Part shown: positions 32,713-44,106 of the stretch, in pieces
Layout of the letters: the number at the start of each line of letters is the position of its first letter
How positions within the stretch are numbered: position 1 is the stretch's first letter
From: Xenoacremonium recifei
Taxonomy: Eukaryota; Ascomycota; Sordariomycetes; Hypocreales; Nectriaceae
DNA: 64,000 bases
Assembly: GCA_012184525.1 (NCBI GenBank)
Contig: WOFQ01000010.1
Coordinates: 496,001-560,000 of the forward strand
Reading direction: 5' to 3'
The notes under the pieces: generated by a model
What the model was told of the DNA's origin: nothing
The model's database searches: none
Seen by the model: only the letters and a program-made list of their open reading frames with translations
Translations under genes and position numbers: made by a program

Positions 32713-34659
32713 TGGACCTACAAAGCTCTTCTCTTGCGCTCTGATTTCACTTGCAATTCTGATCAGATGTTGACACGGCGATTCAAATTGAGGTGGATAT
32801 ATCGCGTTTGTTGCATGTGCGCATTATATGCATCTAGTCCCAGAACCAACATTCCAATTTCCTCCATATGGGTTTTCCACCGTGATACCACCTTATATGC
32901 CGCGTTCTATGACTTTTCTCTCCGGCTAATAAGTAAGCGAAGTAACATCCCGGGTAGAGTTCTAAAGTCGCCTATTTATGGGTATTGTAATTCTATTCCT
33001 GTCACGATTGTTGAGATAGGTAATCCACTTGAGGAAACCACGGACAGACTAGCAACATGATGCTGTCAAGACATTGATTGAGACCAGTCTTTTTCTATGG
33101 CCGTTATGTGGAAAGTCTCGGGAATTCCCCCATGGCCCTTTTCATGTTCTGAATGACGAATATCATTGGGTTCTCTGAAGCAGGAACTTGGAAGTTGGGT
33201 TGAGTGTGATTGATCTCAGTCCATCATCTCAAACGTTATACAATATGAACAATATAGAGACTACAGGTACATCGCGAGCATCATCAACCATAGTTTGAGT
33301 ACGGAAGAAGCATCTTGAGTCGACAGTTGTCACGTCTATGCCCTCGAACCCGTGGATGAATCTTCCCAGGCCTCTTCATGTACAACTACCCTATACTAGT
33401 ATATCGATTTTCATGGAGATGGTTGGATTCCGTTAGCTGTACAAACACTATCGGAAAATCATGTAATAGATTAGCCCCAGGACCTTGCTTCTTGTCCTGT
33501 AAAGTGGTACGAGCATTTCTAGAATATTATACACCGGAGAAGACGTGGTCGATAAGATTCGTGCGGTGCGATTTGCCGTAGAACAACTCAACGCTTGAAC
33601 CCGGACGAGATGACCACGATTCTCAAGGTAGGCAAGTATCCCCTATGGCCAAACAAGCGAATACGACGATACAATTGAGTTGCCTCGCCTACCTCGCCAA
33701 CCTAGTATCAATAACTTACAGATTTTACCGCGCTCGAGTCCCCTTAGACAAGTTGCAAATCGTCTCTAGCAACTGACCCCTTTATCCATCAGACTGAACA
33801 TGATTTGAGTATCAATATCAATTCAGCCTCCCCGCGACAGAAAGCCCGTCGGACATGAAAAAAATTTGGTCACTCTTACAGGATAAGAAAAGGTTCTCTG
33901 CAAATCCCTAACCACGAGAAAGGAAGCCTCCGAACAAGCGGAGCACACGAGAAAATGCCCATATCGCGGATTGCTTGTGCGGTAGAGAATTTAGAATTAG
34001 TGCTCCATCGATGATCGGAAGACTAAACATCCTGGGAAACCTCATATGAAACGGAAAATAGAACGGGCTCCCTGATTTAGTGGCATGTAGCATCACAACA
34101 GTCAATCAACATGATTCCTAACGCCGAGTTGTAGTGTATTTATCGAGCTAAGCGGCAGTAGTGACATGAATTGAGATATATACTTTACCTCTTGGACAGG
34201 ATATCAAGCTTGATAATTGAAGGTTGTTAGTCATGAAGACTTCCCGAGGAGACCACTGACGTCTCCAATCTGGACCAGCGTGGTCGGAGGGAAGAGGGTG
34301 TGTAGACATCGCTTATGTTACGGCTCAACGGGAATTGAAGAAATAAGAGCCAATGCTGCTGGAATAGACCAAGAAATACGGGAACATAGAGTCGAAGAAA
34401 GGGCGGCACGCGTTCAACATGCAATATGAAGCTTGCATACCGATGATGGACGACGTAATTGCCGTGTCTAGCAAATGGATGCCATAAACACAACGATCCC
34501 CGAGTCCAACAGAAAGACATAATGTGAAAGGAACACCTGGAATTAGCCTGGAGATGATTTTTGTATTTTCTTGTTTGGGATATAAAAGCCGCCCGAGGAA
34601 GGCGCCTGAACAGGTCAACCCTGTTAAACCTGTTAACTAGGTGTCTGAGGTAACGGTCC
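32713..34659. other. AT-richer intergenic region, no supported gene
   Basis: This 1.95-kb stretch is more AT-rich than its neighbours, with many short frames and no recognisable domain. The right end is the 3' flank of SFM1. It could hold decayed repeat sequence but no intact element is visible. Confidence 0.45.
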
Positions 34660-35506
34660 TCAAAACAAATCGTCCACAGCTTTGTCGGCATCCTTCTGAA
34701 TTAATTCCACCATGCCCTATTCATATAATTAGCATAGGGTTGCATGGGCTGTATTCGCCTGGCATACCTTGGGCATAATGGGCGCCCCATCCTCGCCTTG
34801 GACATAACGGAATGGCATCTCCGTACTTTCGTGGTTATTGAACTTGAGCTCTGGAAAGTCGAGATACGGGACTTTGTCCAATGGGACTAGTGACTTGTCA
34901 AACCAAGCCATTCAAAAAGTCTGTAGATGCAGACAAACCTTTATCCTGGACTACCATGCGCGTGACTCTCACGGCGGTATCTGTCGTCATTTGCTTCGGC
35001 CCTAATCGGCGACCTTCGAAACCTTTCTTTCGCAGCTCTGAAGTTCTATCTGCACAATATTGTCAGAAGTGATAGGTAGTACGGTGTGTGCTATCATAGC
35101 ATACCTCGTGGGGGATCATCGCCTATTGGTGTCAGAGAGTGTGTTTCAGTCATATCCTCAAACCTGGCACTTGAGACGGTTACAAACCTAGAATACCACC
35201 GAAGAGGAAAGCATCGAACGTGTCACCATCTTCTGGTGAAAGATCCTTGGCGGCCGCGGGGTCAAGCAGGCAAACCCGCTGCTTTTTGTCGGCGTAGAGC
35301 TCCTCAACACCACGGCGCTCGGCCGTGAAAGCAGGATTGCTAGACAAGCCTGCGGGAACTTGAAATGCGGGCGGCAGACTGGAGAGAATGAAGGACCCCC
35401 CAGTAGCCTGCGTTTCAGCGGCAATGGCAAGGTATTCAAGCTCTGACCAGGGGCCGAGCTCTGGGTCGAGATGCTCGACGATGAAGGTCTTCCCAGAAGT
35501 CGACAT
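34660..35506 (-). CDS. SFM1: SPOUT-fold protein arginine methyltransferase SFM1
   Basis: Five exons, 35506-35188, 35122-35105 (18 nt), 35049-34939, 34886-34768 and 34716-34660, give 207 residues. The N-terminus IVEHLDPELGPWSELEYLAI matches the family start. The C-terminal half has the SPOUT knot motifs GGILGDDPPRDRTSELRKKG and LGPKQMTTDTAVRVTRMVV. This family was first called DUF431; yeast Sfm1 methylates an arginine of ribosomal protein Rps3. The 18-nt exon encodes GDDPPR, part of the SAM-binding knot, so skipping it would likely inactivate the enzyme. Phases across all five exons are consistent. The gene is divergent from KEX1. The function is taken from the yeast homologue. Confidence 0.9.
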
Positions 35507-36215
35507 CGTGATCTACCAGAGCGACAAAGGGTCAGAAATAAATCGACTGTAACCACGGCCACCCTTTGTGTAAGTGGTCGAGCAATTTCTGAAGCAATTA
35601 CCTTGGACTCACGAGTGAAAATTCTCCTGACGTATTAGAAGAAGCTGTGTGTAGTTGCGAAAATCGGGACTAAGATTCTCTTAGGTTGCCTCCCGCTGTG
35701 GCGCCTAGCCTGAAGATCTTACCTTAGGTACGGATACTTGTTGTAGATAAAAAACCAACTCAGATGCTGAGGTACAAGACAATTAATTTCGTTACATAAG
35801 GACCTTGTAAACCTCGAGGAATGATGTCTGCAAGCCGGTATCCGTTCTTGCTTGCTGTTCATAGCTATTGAGTCCCTCTTCAGGCTACCTTCAAAAGACG
35901 CCACAGCGCATTTACAGAGGCTGCGCGGCCACAGGAAGGGCCCCATTCTGGCCCGTTACGGCAGCCGACAAAGCCGTCCCCGACTCCGATTGCATAGCAT
36001 CGCCACCAGGAGCTAGTGAACTCTCGCCGGGGTGGCTCAAATCGGCCACCTTTCGGATCCATCTCTCTTCAACATCCCCGTCGCACATGCTCACACGTCT
36101 CCTGGTGCCGTCCCAGGAAGTTCATCTCTTCTTCATCCATTTGATTCCCTTACTCTGTCCGTAATTCTCGATTTTGTCGCTACTGTGCCCTCGCCGCGGC
36201 ACTCTCCGACCCGTC
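35507..36215. promoter_or_regulatory. Divergent promoter region of SFM1 and KEX1
   Basis: About 700 bp between divergent start codons. No domain-bearing frame is present. The 150 bp before KEX1 are CT-rich. Confidence 0.45.
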
Positions 36216-38192
36216 ATGGGTCTCTTCCCGACGCTCCCTTCGCCGAAGCGATGGCCCGTAGCTTTGATGCTGGCTCTCTGGCCGGGCATGAGCTTCGCGG
36301 CTTCGTCGGCAGACTATTACGTCCGGGATCTCCCAGGTGTTCCCAAGCATGCGTCGCCCGTGAAGATGCACGCAGGGTGAGTGATACGGGCTTCCTCGGG
36401 CTGCCTGAACCTCCGGTTTGTCGCTGATGCTGACGCGCGTCCATATGATGTTAGGCACATCGAGATTACCCCCGAACACAACGGAAACCTCTTCTTCTGG
36501 CACTTCCAGAACCAACACATCGCAAACAAACAACGGACTGTGATTTGGCTGAACGGGGGTCCTGGTTGTAGCTCCGAAGATGGCGCAATGATGGAGATCG
36601 GCCCCTATAGGGTGAAAGATGAAAACAACCTGGTGTTGAACAACGGCTCGTGGCATGAATTTGCGAACTTGCTTTTCGTGGACAACCCAGTTGGGACCGG
36701 GTTCAGCTATGTCGATACCGACAGCTTCGTGAGCGAGCTGGATGACATGGCCAACCAGTTCGTCAGCTTCTTGGAGAAATGGTTCCAGCTTTTCCCCCAG
36801 TACGAACGCGACGATGTAAGAACCCTGTGAACCCCCAGGAAGGAATATTTCTAAATGTTTATCTAGTTGTTCATCGCCGGAGAGTCGTATGCTGGCCAGC
36901 ACATCCCTTACATTGCAAAGGCAATTCTCGATCGCAACAAGAACACCGACAAGGACCATTGGAACCTGAAAGGACTGCTTATCGGCAACGGTTGGATTTC
37001 TCCACCAGAGCATTACAACTCCTACATCACCTTTGCAATCGAGAAAGGGCTTTTCAAGAAAGACTCTGACATACACAAGAGGCTAGAAGGCGACCTACGA
37101 ATTTGCCAGAAACGCCTTGCCGCCGAACCTGGACACGTGGACTACCCCGAATGCGAAACTATTTTGTCAACAATATTGCGACTACTCAAAAAGGGGGATG
37201 GCAACGATGCATGCGTAAACATGTATGATATACGGTTGAGGGACTCCTATCCTAGCTGTGGTATGAACTGGCCTCCGGACCTCAAGCACGTCACTCCTTA
37301 TTTGAGGAGAGAAGATGTCGTCAACGCACTACATGTGAACCCTCATCGGAGTACTGGATGGAAAGAATGCAACGGAGCTGTTGGCTCCGCATTCAGCGCC
37401 AAAAATTCGAAACCTTCTATCGATTTACTGCCCGACCTGTTGAAGGAGGTGCCAATCCTCCTCTTTTCTGGCGCCGAGGACTTCATCTGCAATCATGTTG
37501 GAACGGAAGACCTTATTGACAGGATGCGCTGGAACGGTGGTAAGGGTTTTGAGGTAACGCCTGGGAATTGGGCTCCTCGCCGCGACTGGACCTTCGAAGG
37601 CGAGCCTGCTGGATTCTGGCAGGAAGCACGAAACCTCACTTACGTCCTGTTTCACAACTCCTCCCACATGGTTCCGTTCGACTACCCTCGCCGGACGCGG
37701 GACATGCTCGATCGTTTCATGAAGGTCGACATCAGTAGCATTGGTGGAAAGCCAACCGACAGCCGTATCGATGGGGAGAAAGGCCCTGAGACAACTGTTG
37801 GAGGTGCTGCGAACAAGACACAGGATGCTGTCGATGCCGAACAGCAGAAGCTCGATGAGGCTAAGTGGGCGGCCTACCAAAAATCTGGAGAAATCGTTTT
37901 GGTTATCGTTGTAGTTGTTGTCTCAGTCTGGGGTTACTTCATCTGGCGAGAACGTCGGAAGGGATTGAAGTACCAGCCTGTCTCGACTTCGGAGGCGACC
38001 AGGGGGTTGGCTGGCTTCAGGAATAAGCGACATGCTGGGGATTTGGAGGCTGCTGCCTTTGACGAAAGTGAGTTGGACGAGTTTCATGTTGAGACACCCA
38101 CAGCCGAAGGAGCAAAGTACTCGGTTGGCGACGACAGTGACGAGGAGTTGGAGAATGAGAAGCCATCAAGGAGCAACAAAGGAAGCTCGTGA
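36216..38192 (+). CDS. KEX1: Pheromone-processing carboxypeptidase KEX1
   Basis: Three exons, 36216-36376, 36455-36815 and 36867-38192, give 615 residues. A signal peptide (about 1-30) precedes the mature start ADYYVRDLPG. The peptidase S10 motifs are present: WLNGGPGCSSEDG (oxyanion region), GESYAGQHIPYIA with catalytic Ser181, LLFSGAEDFICNH with Asp379, and NSSHMVPFD with His441. A single membrane helix (about 516-534, IVLVIVVVVVSVWGYFIW) and an acidic C-terminal tail follow, matching the trans-Golgi type I topology of Kex1. The enzyme trims C-terminal Lys and Arg from secreted peptides after Kex2 cleavage, including alpha-type pheromone. The intron in front of the GESYAG motif sits exactly at the codon before Leu. 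The usual SMDG in the oxyanion loop is SEDG here. Confidence 0.95.
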
Positions 38193-38525
38193 GTATAGAA
38201 CTTACGTGTAAAGAGGAGGACAAATGTTCATTCTGGCGTTCAAAGTTATCCTTGATGTATGTATGATTAGAACAAGGAAGGACTGCATGGTTAAGAAGGA
38301 TGTAAGGAGTTAGGGTTTGAATTTCGATATTTACTCTTTTTGATCGTCTAAACAGGTCAATCAAGCTGCGCCGGGAACGCCGATTCTAAGTACATGGCGC
38401 TCTGTGAAAACCCTCCTTCCTGACCATTCGCACGGTTCCATGCCGAAAGAAACCATGCCGTTCCATAGTGTCTGAAGCAAGTACGCCATTGTTTTGCCAC
38501 GCCGTCCTCATAATGCAAGCCTCTA
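38193..38525. other. Convergent intergenic region, KEX1 and DRE2 3' ends
   Basis: About 330 bp separating two convergent stop codons. No gene is seen. Confidence 0.5.
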
Positions 38526-39570
38526 TTACAGTTGAATTTCGTTGTTAAGCAGTCGGACCTCTTCGCCGGGTTTGAAAGGCGGGAGGCCGATGTAAGGGCA
38601 TCCGTCACAGCGGAACGCGTCGCCGAGAGCGCAGTTACCGCATGAGCCCACTTTGCCCTGGACAGTGAAGTCCACCTCTGTCAGGTCGTCGGCGGCGAGC
38701 TTGACGCTCTCGAGTTTCTTATCAGCTTCGGCGCGTTTGGCGGCGTCCTCGGCGGCGATCTTCTCTGCCAGGCCGCAAGTGCAGTCCTTGCAAGCCCGGC
38801 GTCGCTTCCCGGCCTTGGGCTGACATTCGGCAGCTGAATGCCTGCATTAGTGCCGTCCGATTTGATCTAGAGATATAAATATACTTACGAATATTGATGG
38901 GCCGCTTAAGATCCTCCTCAGTCATCAGGGTATCCTCGTCAATAAGGTCGTCGTCGTCGTCGTCGTCAACGTCTAAGTCATCACTGAAATCAATGAAGCC
39001 GACGCCGGCGGGTGCTGAAGGCTGTGGTGCAGGCTTCGGCACCGATCGATTCAGATTGATTGGCACAGAATCCACCATAGGTGTAGACTGAGTCTTCTTC
39101 TTCCGGCCGAATTTCAGACTGACCACACCTTCGCTGTCGCCGTAGTTTGGTTTCTCGAAGCCTCCTCTGGAAGCAACAAGTCCAGCCAAGACGGCCTCCT
39201 TTGACAGGGTAGATTCCTCTAGGCTGCTCCCGTCTTGTGCCTGAAGGCGTCCGTTCCCCTTCAGCGCTTCAGCAACGGGCCCCAGTACGGTTCGGTTCAT
39301 GAGAGCAATGGACTCTTCGAGTAGCGACGAGGCGTCGGCGAGGATAAGGATCGAGTCGTAAGTCGACGGCGGCAACTTGACCAGCCCCGCAGAGAGACGG
39401 TCAAGCATCTGGAGGTCGGTGACGGATCGATCATATTCGGATAGGACGGACGACAGCGCGGACGAGTGGGAAGCGAGTGAAGGAGGCGCCAGAAGAAGAG
39501 TTCGCTTTGGTGGCGAGATCGACGACACGAAGTCGTCGCTCGAGTCGACCATCAAAGTTGCGGGCGCCAT
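38526..39570 (-). CDS. DRE2: Anamorsin/DRE2, cytosolic Fe-S cluster assembly protein
   Basis: Two exons, 39570-38889 and 38833-38526, give 329 residues. The start at 39570 (MAPATLMVDSSDD) is preferred; the frame continues 19 codons upstream to 39627. The N-terminal half is a degenerate methyltransferase-like fold, joined by an acidic linker (DDLDVDDDDDDD) to the C-terminal CIAPIN1 domain. Two metal-binding motifs are complete: C231-x10-C242-x2-C245-x-C247 (ending CKDCTC), and the twin CX2C motif CGNCALGDAFRCDGC. Dre2 receives electrons from the diflavin reductase Tah18 and starts cytosolic Fe-S protein assembly. The intron lies just upstream of the first cluster motif. It is convergent with KEX1. 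Confidence 0.95.
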
Positions 39571-41718
39571 GGTAAACAAGGTGCGAGCTTGATGGAGGAC
39601 GGCAGGGCGTTCGGAGACAGAGAGCAATAGCTGAGGAGAGGAGATGGAGGTCCGATTTGTAAGAGTCGAGGACTTTTAGTCCAAGATATTGGTCTATAGG
39701 GATTAGTCAACGTGAAAAGCGAAGCACTGTTTCGAAAGTGTCTTGCAGACTGTATGATAGGCGACGAAATGCACGGGCTGCACAGTACTAATAGAACACT
39801 GAATTGCGTCGTTCGCCGTGATTGCGGGGTATTCGATCTTTTCCTCAGGGCGAGGTATCGATAAGGACCACCCTTGGTTCCGAATGCGGAGCTGCGGATC
39901 CCACCATAATAGTGCATGCATGGAGTGTCAGGCCAGGAAGAGTCCTGTCATAACGGATGACCACCTGCTTACTCGGGACAGTCTGTCTGGATTGCCCAAG
40001 TCCGCGGAGTTCGAAGTGGCTTAATTTTTCGTAATAAATTGAGCTTCTAAATGACTCGCTAGAGGACCCCTTGCAAACCGTACGACGATGGTACCTGCTG
40101 GCTGGGCTATCCTTCGCCACTCTGTCCGATTACGCTGACCTATGGTCTAGTAAGGGGGGCTGGCTGGTGGACGTTGGGTTTTCTTCAGTCGGCCAATCCG
40201 GTGGGAGAGATTTGTCGCGCTTTCTGCAAATCCTTACAGGCCCCCCGCGCGCAGGAGACTCTCTAAGTCTTACGCTTCTGGGCAGTGCTAGGCGGCGCGC
40301 TTTGTCTCCCGAGGTGCCTCGGAGATGCTGGAAATCGTCAGAAGCTTTGAGAATTACGAGTGGGCATCTCACATATGTCAGCTTTCTCTACTGTATCTGT
40401 ATGCATTCACGGGATACGAGCTTGGATTTTTTACTAGAGTATTCATTCTGGGTCAGAGAGCAGCTATTAGGTCGGGATCTTATCCTAGAGTTAGGCAACT
40501 AATTATATCCATACTTCATAATGCTGGCAAAAGCAAAGCATTATCCGATAGTTCCAACCTGCTATACAGGACTGAACATAACTGAATAGAAGGAGGCCCA
40601 GTTTCTGGAGAATTAAATGCTGTATAAAGTAAGAGCAAGAAATTTCCTTTTATTTATCAGAGTGGATTTATTCCTATATAAATGATACTGCAGCTTAGCT
40701 TTATTGATATGAAGGAAAATATATATTGTTATTATTTTATACTAGAAGCATATTCAAGATAAATATAGAGATACTAAGTGCCTTGAATATCTCTTCCAGC
40801 ATCTTAGGAATTCTTAGACCCTAGAGGAAGGGCAGATAAGAAGAAATAAAATCTGATCTGAATCTGGGGGATAACCAGCATGCAAATACTCAGCTCACTA
40901 TCATATTGGTAACTTCATGAACATACATATCTTATACAGTAGACGCCAGGTGTAAAGAGGTCTTTGAGAATAAAGGGATCTTGCTTGCTGGGCAGTGAAT
41001 TGCTTATCGCTACGTCATTCTGTCCCTTCCCGATGCCTGGAAGCGCAAGTGCTTTCACAGCACGGGTAATTCACTCCAGGTCGCACCTTCCTCAATTCAT
41101 TTTCAGGCACGAAGGCAGCAACCATAGAGGACCATCCTCTTCTTCCCGTTTGTTTTGATTTATCTTTTCCCTTCTTCCACCCACATCGGACTGAACACCG
41201 TCGCGCGCAGTCCGGCCTTCGCGACGAAACAGCGACTACCACGAGGAGATTGAGCAATCTCACCTAGGTAAGTCAGTATCATCCTTTTCTTTTCTCTTTA
41301 TTTTTCTCCCTGTCCTTCCATTCATCTCTTCTGCTGAAGTTTGGACGGGTGTCGCCAATACTTGTTGCATCCCACTCGATCTTCACGAGGCATGCTTCTG
41401 AGCATCAGTTTCTTCTCGGTTGAGTGTTAATGCTGCTGAGCATGTCACTCGCGAGAATGTAGCTCACTATACCCAGTGGTATATTGAACAGCCTTGCGTT
41501 CCCTTTCCACTGCCGCCGTTGGCCACCTCTTCAAGGCACCGCTGAGTCGGACGCGTACAACAGAGAATATGCTCTCTATTGACACCCAAGCATCTTCCCC
41601 TTTGCATCTGTCTTCCCTACTTATCATTGATTTTGCTCTTGCTTCGCGACGCAGAGTGTTAACTCTGTAAATAGTTCTTCGTCAGCAAAGCTCAACTGGA
41701 CCTCGATCAATCCCAACA
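39571..41718. other. Intergenic region with AT-rich island
   Basis: No supported gene. It contains the DRE2 promoter, an AT-rich island (listed separately), and the leader of the CCHC gene. The leader has a strong donor (ggtaagtc at about 41268) and later AG acceptors, so a 5' UTR intron is possible; I cannot fix its acceptor. Confidence 0.5.
40380..40970. repeat. AT-rich island, possible RIP-degraded repeat
   Basis: This 600-bp segment is strikingly richer in A/T and TpA and poorer in CpG than the flanking DNA. It has no open frames. Such islands in filamentous ascomycetes are often old transposon copies mutated by repeat-induced point mutation, but no terminal repeats or transposase fragments are visible here. 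The boundaries are approximate. Confidence 0.45.
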
Positions 41719-43491
41719 ATGGCTTCCGGTTGGGGCAACACTACGGATGGTGATGCCTGGGGCGCCGGTCCTGGTCATACCAATGAAGGCAATCATTCTG
41801 CTGCTGATGGCAATTGGGGCGTTGAGGATGCTGTTCCCGAGAACTATGAGTCGACAGCCTTCGATGACGGAGCTAAACTCGAACATGACGAGTGAGATTG
41901 GTTTTCTCTCGGTTCTCTCGAGTGACTTTCAAGCTAAATATAATACAGCAGTGGTATCGAGGACGTGAGAGCAAGCGATAAATGCTTTGGCTGTGGAGAG
42001 ACGGGGTACGTTCATTTCATGGCGTTTTCAGTCTTTTGCTCAGCCGTTCTAGCCACCGCCGAGCGGAATGTCCCAACCCGCAGGAGATGACTTGCCGATA
42101 CTGCAAGAAAGAAGGCCACATGGTCAGAGATTGTCCTGATAAACCACCCATGATCTGCGAGAACTGTGGTGAGGAAGGTATGTACTAATTCTCTAATCGC
42201 TGGCAAGTACATTATAATAACAGCAGGTCTCGTAGGTCATTTCCGCAAGAATTGCGAGAATGCTCGCAAGATCAACCGGGATCATGTCGCCGATATCGAC
42301 CCTGATGAGGCCTGGAAGAAAATCCAGCAGGCAGTTGCGGAACGCGACGTTGATGATGCCAAGGAAGCCGTTCAGGAATATGTCAAGGCTGTCGATGGCA
42401 AGGTGACCTACCGCGAGCTTCAAGAGGCACTGATTGACCAGAACATCAATCTCTGGCTGATTGCGGCTGAGAGACCCCTCTTGGCTATCTTCACCAACAT
42501 GGATCTCCAAGGCAACATGGGAAAGAAGTACACCATCTCCTATCGTTTCAATGAGAAACCGGATCGCCCTCGTGAGATTGATGGTTGGCCTCAGAACCGG
42601 GATGAGATTCTCTCCCGCCTGGACGATGCTGGAGAGGTCGTTAACACTGGCAAACAACGTTGCTCTAATTGCAGCGAGATCGGTCATATTTCGAAGGACT
42701 GTCCTCAGGATAAATTTGAAAGAGCCGACAAGCCCAAGATCTCTTGCTTCAACTGTGGTGAGGACGGACACCGGGTCCGAGACTGTGAGTTAACTGAGCC
42801 AGTTCTTCTCACGTTAGGATGTCACTAAATATGCAGGTCCTCAACCCCGCGTCGACAAGTTTGCATGCAAGAATTGCGGGTTAGTTATAATCCCTGAGTA
42901 CCGACATCAATTGGCTGATGAAACTTTAGTAAATCTGGCCACAAGGCCGCTGAGTGTGAGGAGCCACCCAACCCAGCCAACGTGGAGTGTCGCAAGTGCA
43001 ATGAAAGTAGGTATTTCGAATGCCCGTCGGGATCGTCCGCTGATTAGAAACAGTTGGCCATTTCGCCAAGGATTGTCCTCAGGGTGGAGGTCGGGCTTGC
43101 CGCAACTGTGGCGAGGAGGGCCACATCGCAAGAGAGTGTGAGAAGCCTCGCAACCCCGACAACGTCACATGCCGAAACTGTGACCAGATGGGTCATTTCT
43201 CCCGGGACTGCCCGGAGCCCAAGGACTGTTGGTGGTTCCCTTGTGTTCTTCAATAACGCGGTTAGCTAATATCTTATAGGGTCCAAAGTCCAGTGCAACA
43301 ACTGTCTCGAGTACGGACATACGAAGACTCGCTGCAAGAAACTTCCGGCCGAGTCTGAGGCCGTTGTCAATGATGACTTTCAAGGTGGTTTCGACGACAC
43401 GGTCCCGCTTGCTGAAGCCGGTCATAACTCAGGCGACGGTGCAGATGGCCCGTCTTATGAAGCAGACCAGTGGAACTCCGGCGGCTGGTAA
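41719..43491 (+). CDS. Ten-knuckle CCHC zinc-finger nucleic-acid-binding protein
   Basis: Eight exons (41719-41891, 41949-42005, 42053-42177, 42236-42784, 42837-42879, 42930-43006, 43054-43227 and 43280-43491) give 469 residues. The protein has ten CCHC knuckles (C-x2-C-x4-H-x4-C): CFGCGETGH, CRYCKKEGH, CENCGEEGH, CSNCSEIGH, CFNCGEDGH, CKNCGKSGH, CRKCNEIGH, CRNCGEEGH, CRNCDQMGH and CNNCLEYGH. An alpha-helical insertion between knuckles 3 and 4 (about 118-230) includes DPDEAWKKIQQAV. The N-terminus is Gly/Asn/Trp-rich. It resembles the Gis2/CNBP group that binds single-stranded RNA or DNA and affects translation, but is larger than yeast Gis2 (seven knuckles). All exon phases are consistent. 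Several introns interrupt knuckles near the Gly before the His. Confidence 0.88.
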
Positions 43492-44106
43492 AGGACAGGG
43501 AAGGAAAGCTTGGCGATATCTATATCGACTTGCTATTCTCTCGGTTGAGATTCTTGTCTCTCGGGTCCAGCTGACAGATCCATATCGACTGCGGTCAAAG
43601 AGGATGATGTTCTTTTCTTTCTTTCTGTTCTAGGTGGGCGATGTTGAACTGTTGAGAGAGAGGTTGAAACTAGGTAGTTGCGATAGTGCTCCCAGCTGAG
43701 TGGGGATAATGGCATTCAAAAAGCAAACAGGCCCTGCATCCATCTTTCTTCACGAGTGCATGTTTTTTTCCAGTTCCTTCGCAGAGTCGCTGCGCCTATA
43801 TATATTGAATGCTCCGGTGTATTTCGAAGCAAAATGCTGGGCCCGTTCCGTGAATCGTCCAAAGTTTCCTTGCCTTGCAGTAATACGCTATTGGTCGACT
43901 TGATTGATCTCCGAACTCCGTCCCCGGATCGTCCTGTCAGGGCCACCACCCCGCATTCTCGTCAGCCGAGGCTTGGGCTCGAATCCCCAAGCTTGACTTG
44001 AAGGGCGCATGCCAAATACGGTCCGCTTACCTTCATTCTTTTCATTCATTAACAATTTCGTGTCATGATCAATATTTACGACCAAGAACAAGCTCATTAC
44101 CCAAAT
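43492..44106. other. Intergenic region between CCHC gene and GST-like gene
   Basis: No gene. The segment gggctcgaatccc near 43973 resembles a tRNA B box, but no matching A box or cloverleaf is found. Confidence 0.45.

Noticed and set aside
43930..44000. tRNA-like B box gggctcgaatccc
   Set aside because: No A box or acceptor stem could be folded around it, so a tRNA is not supported.
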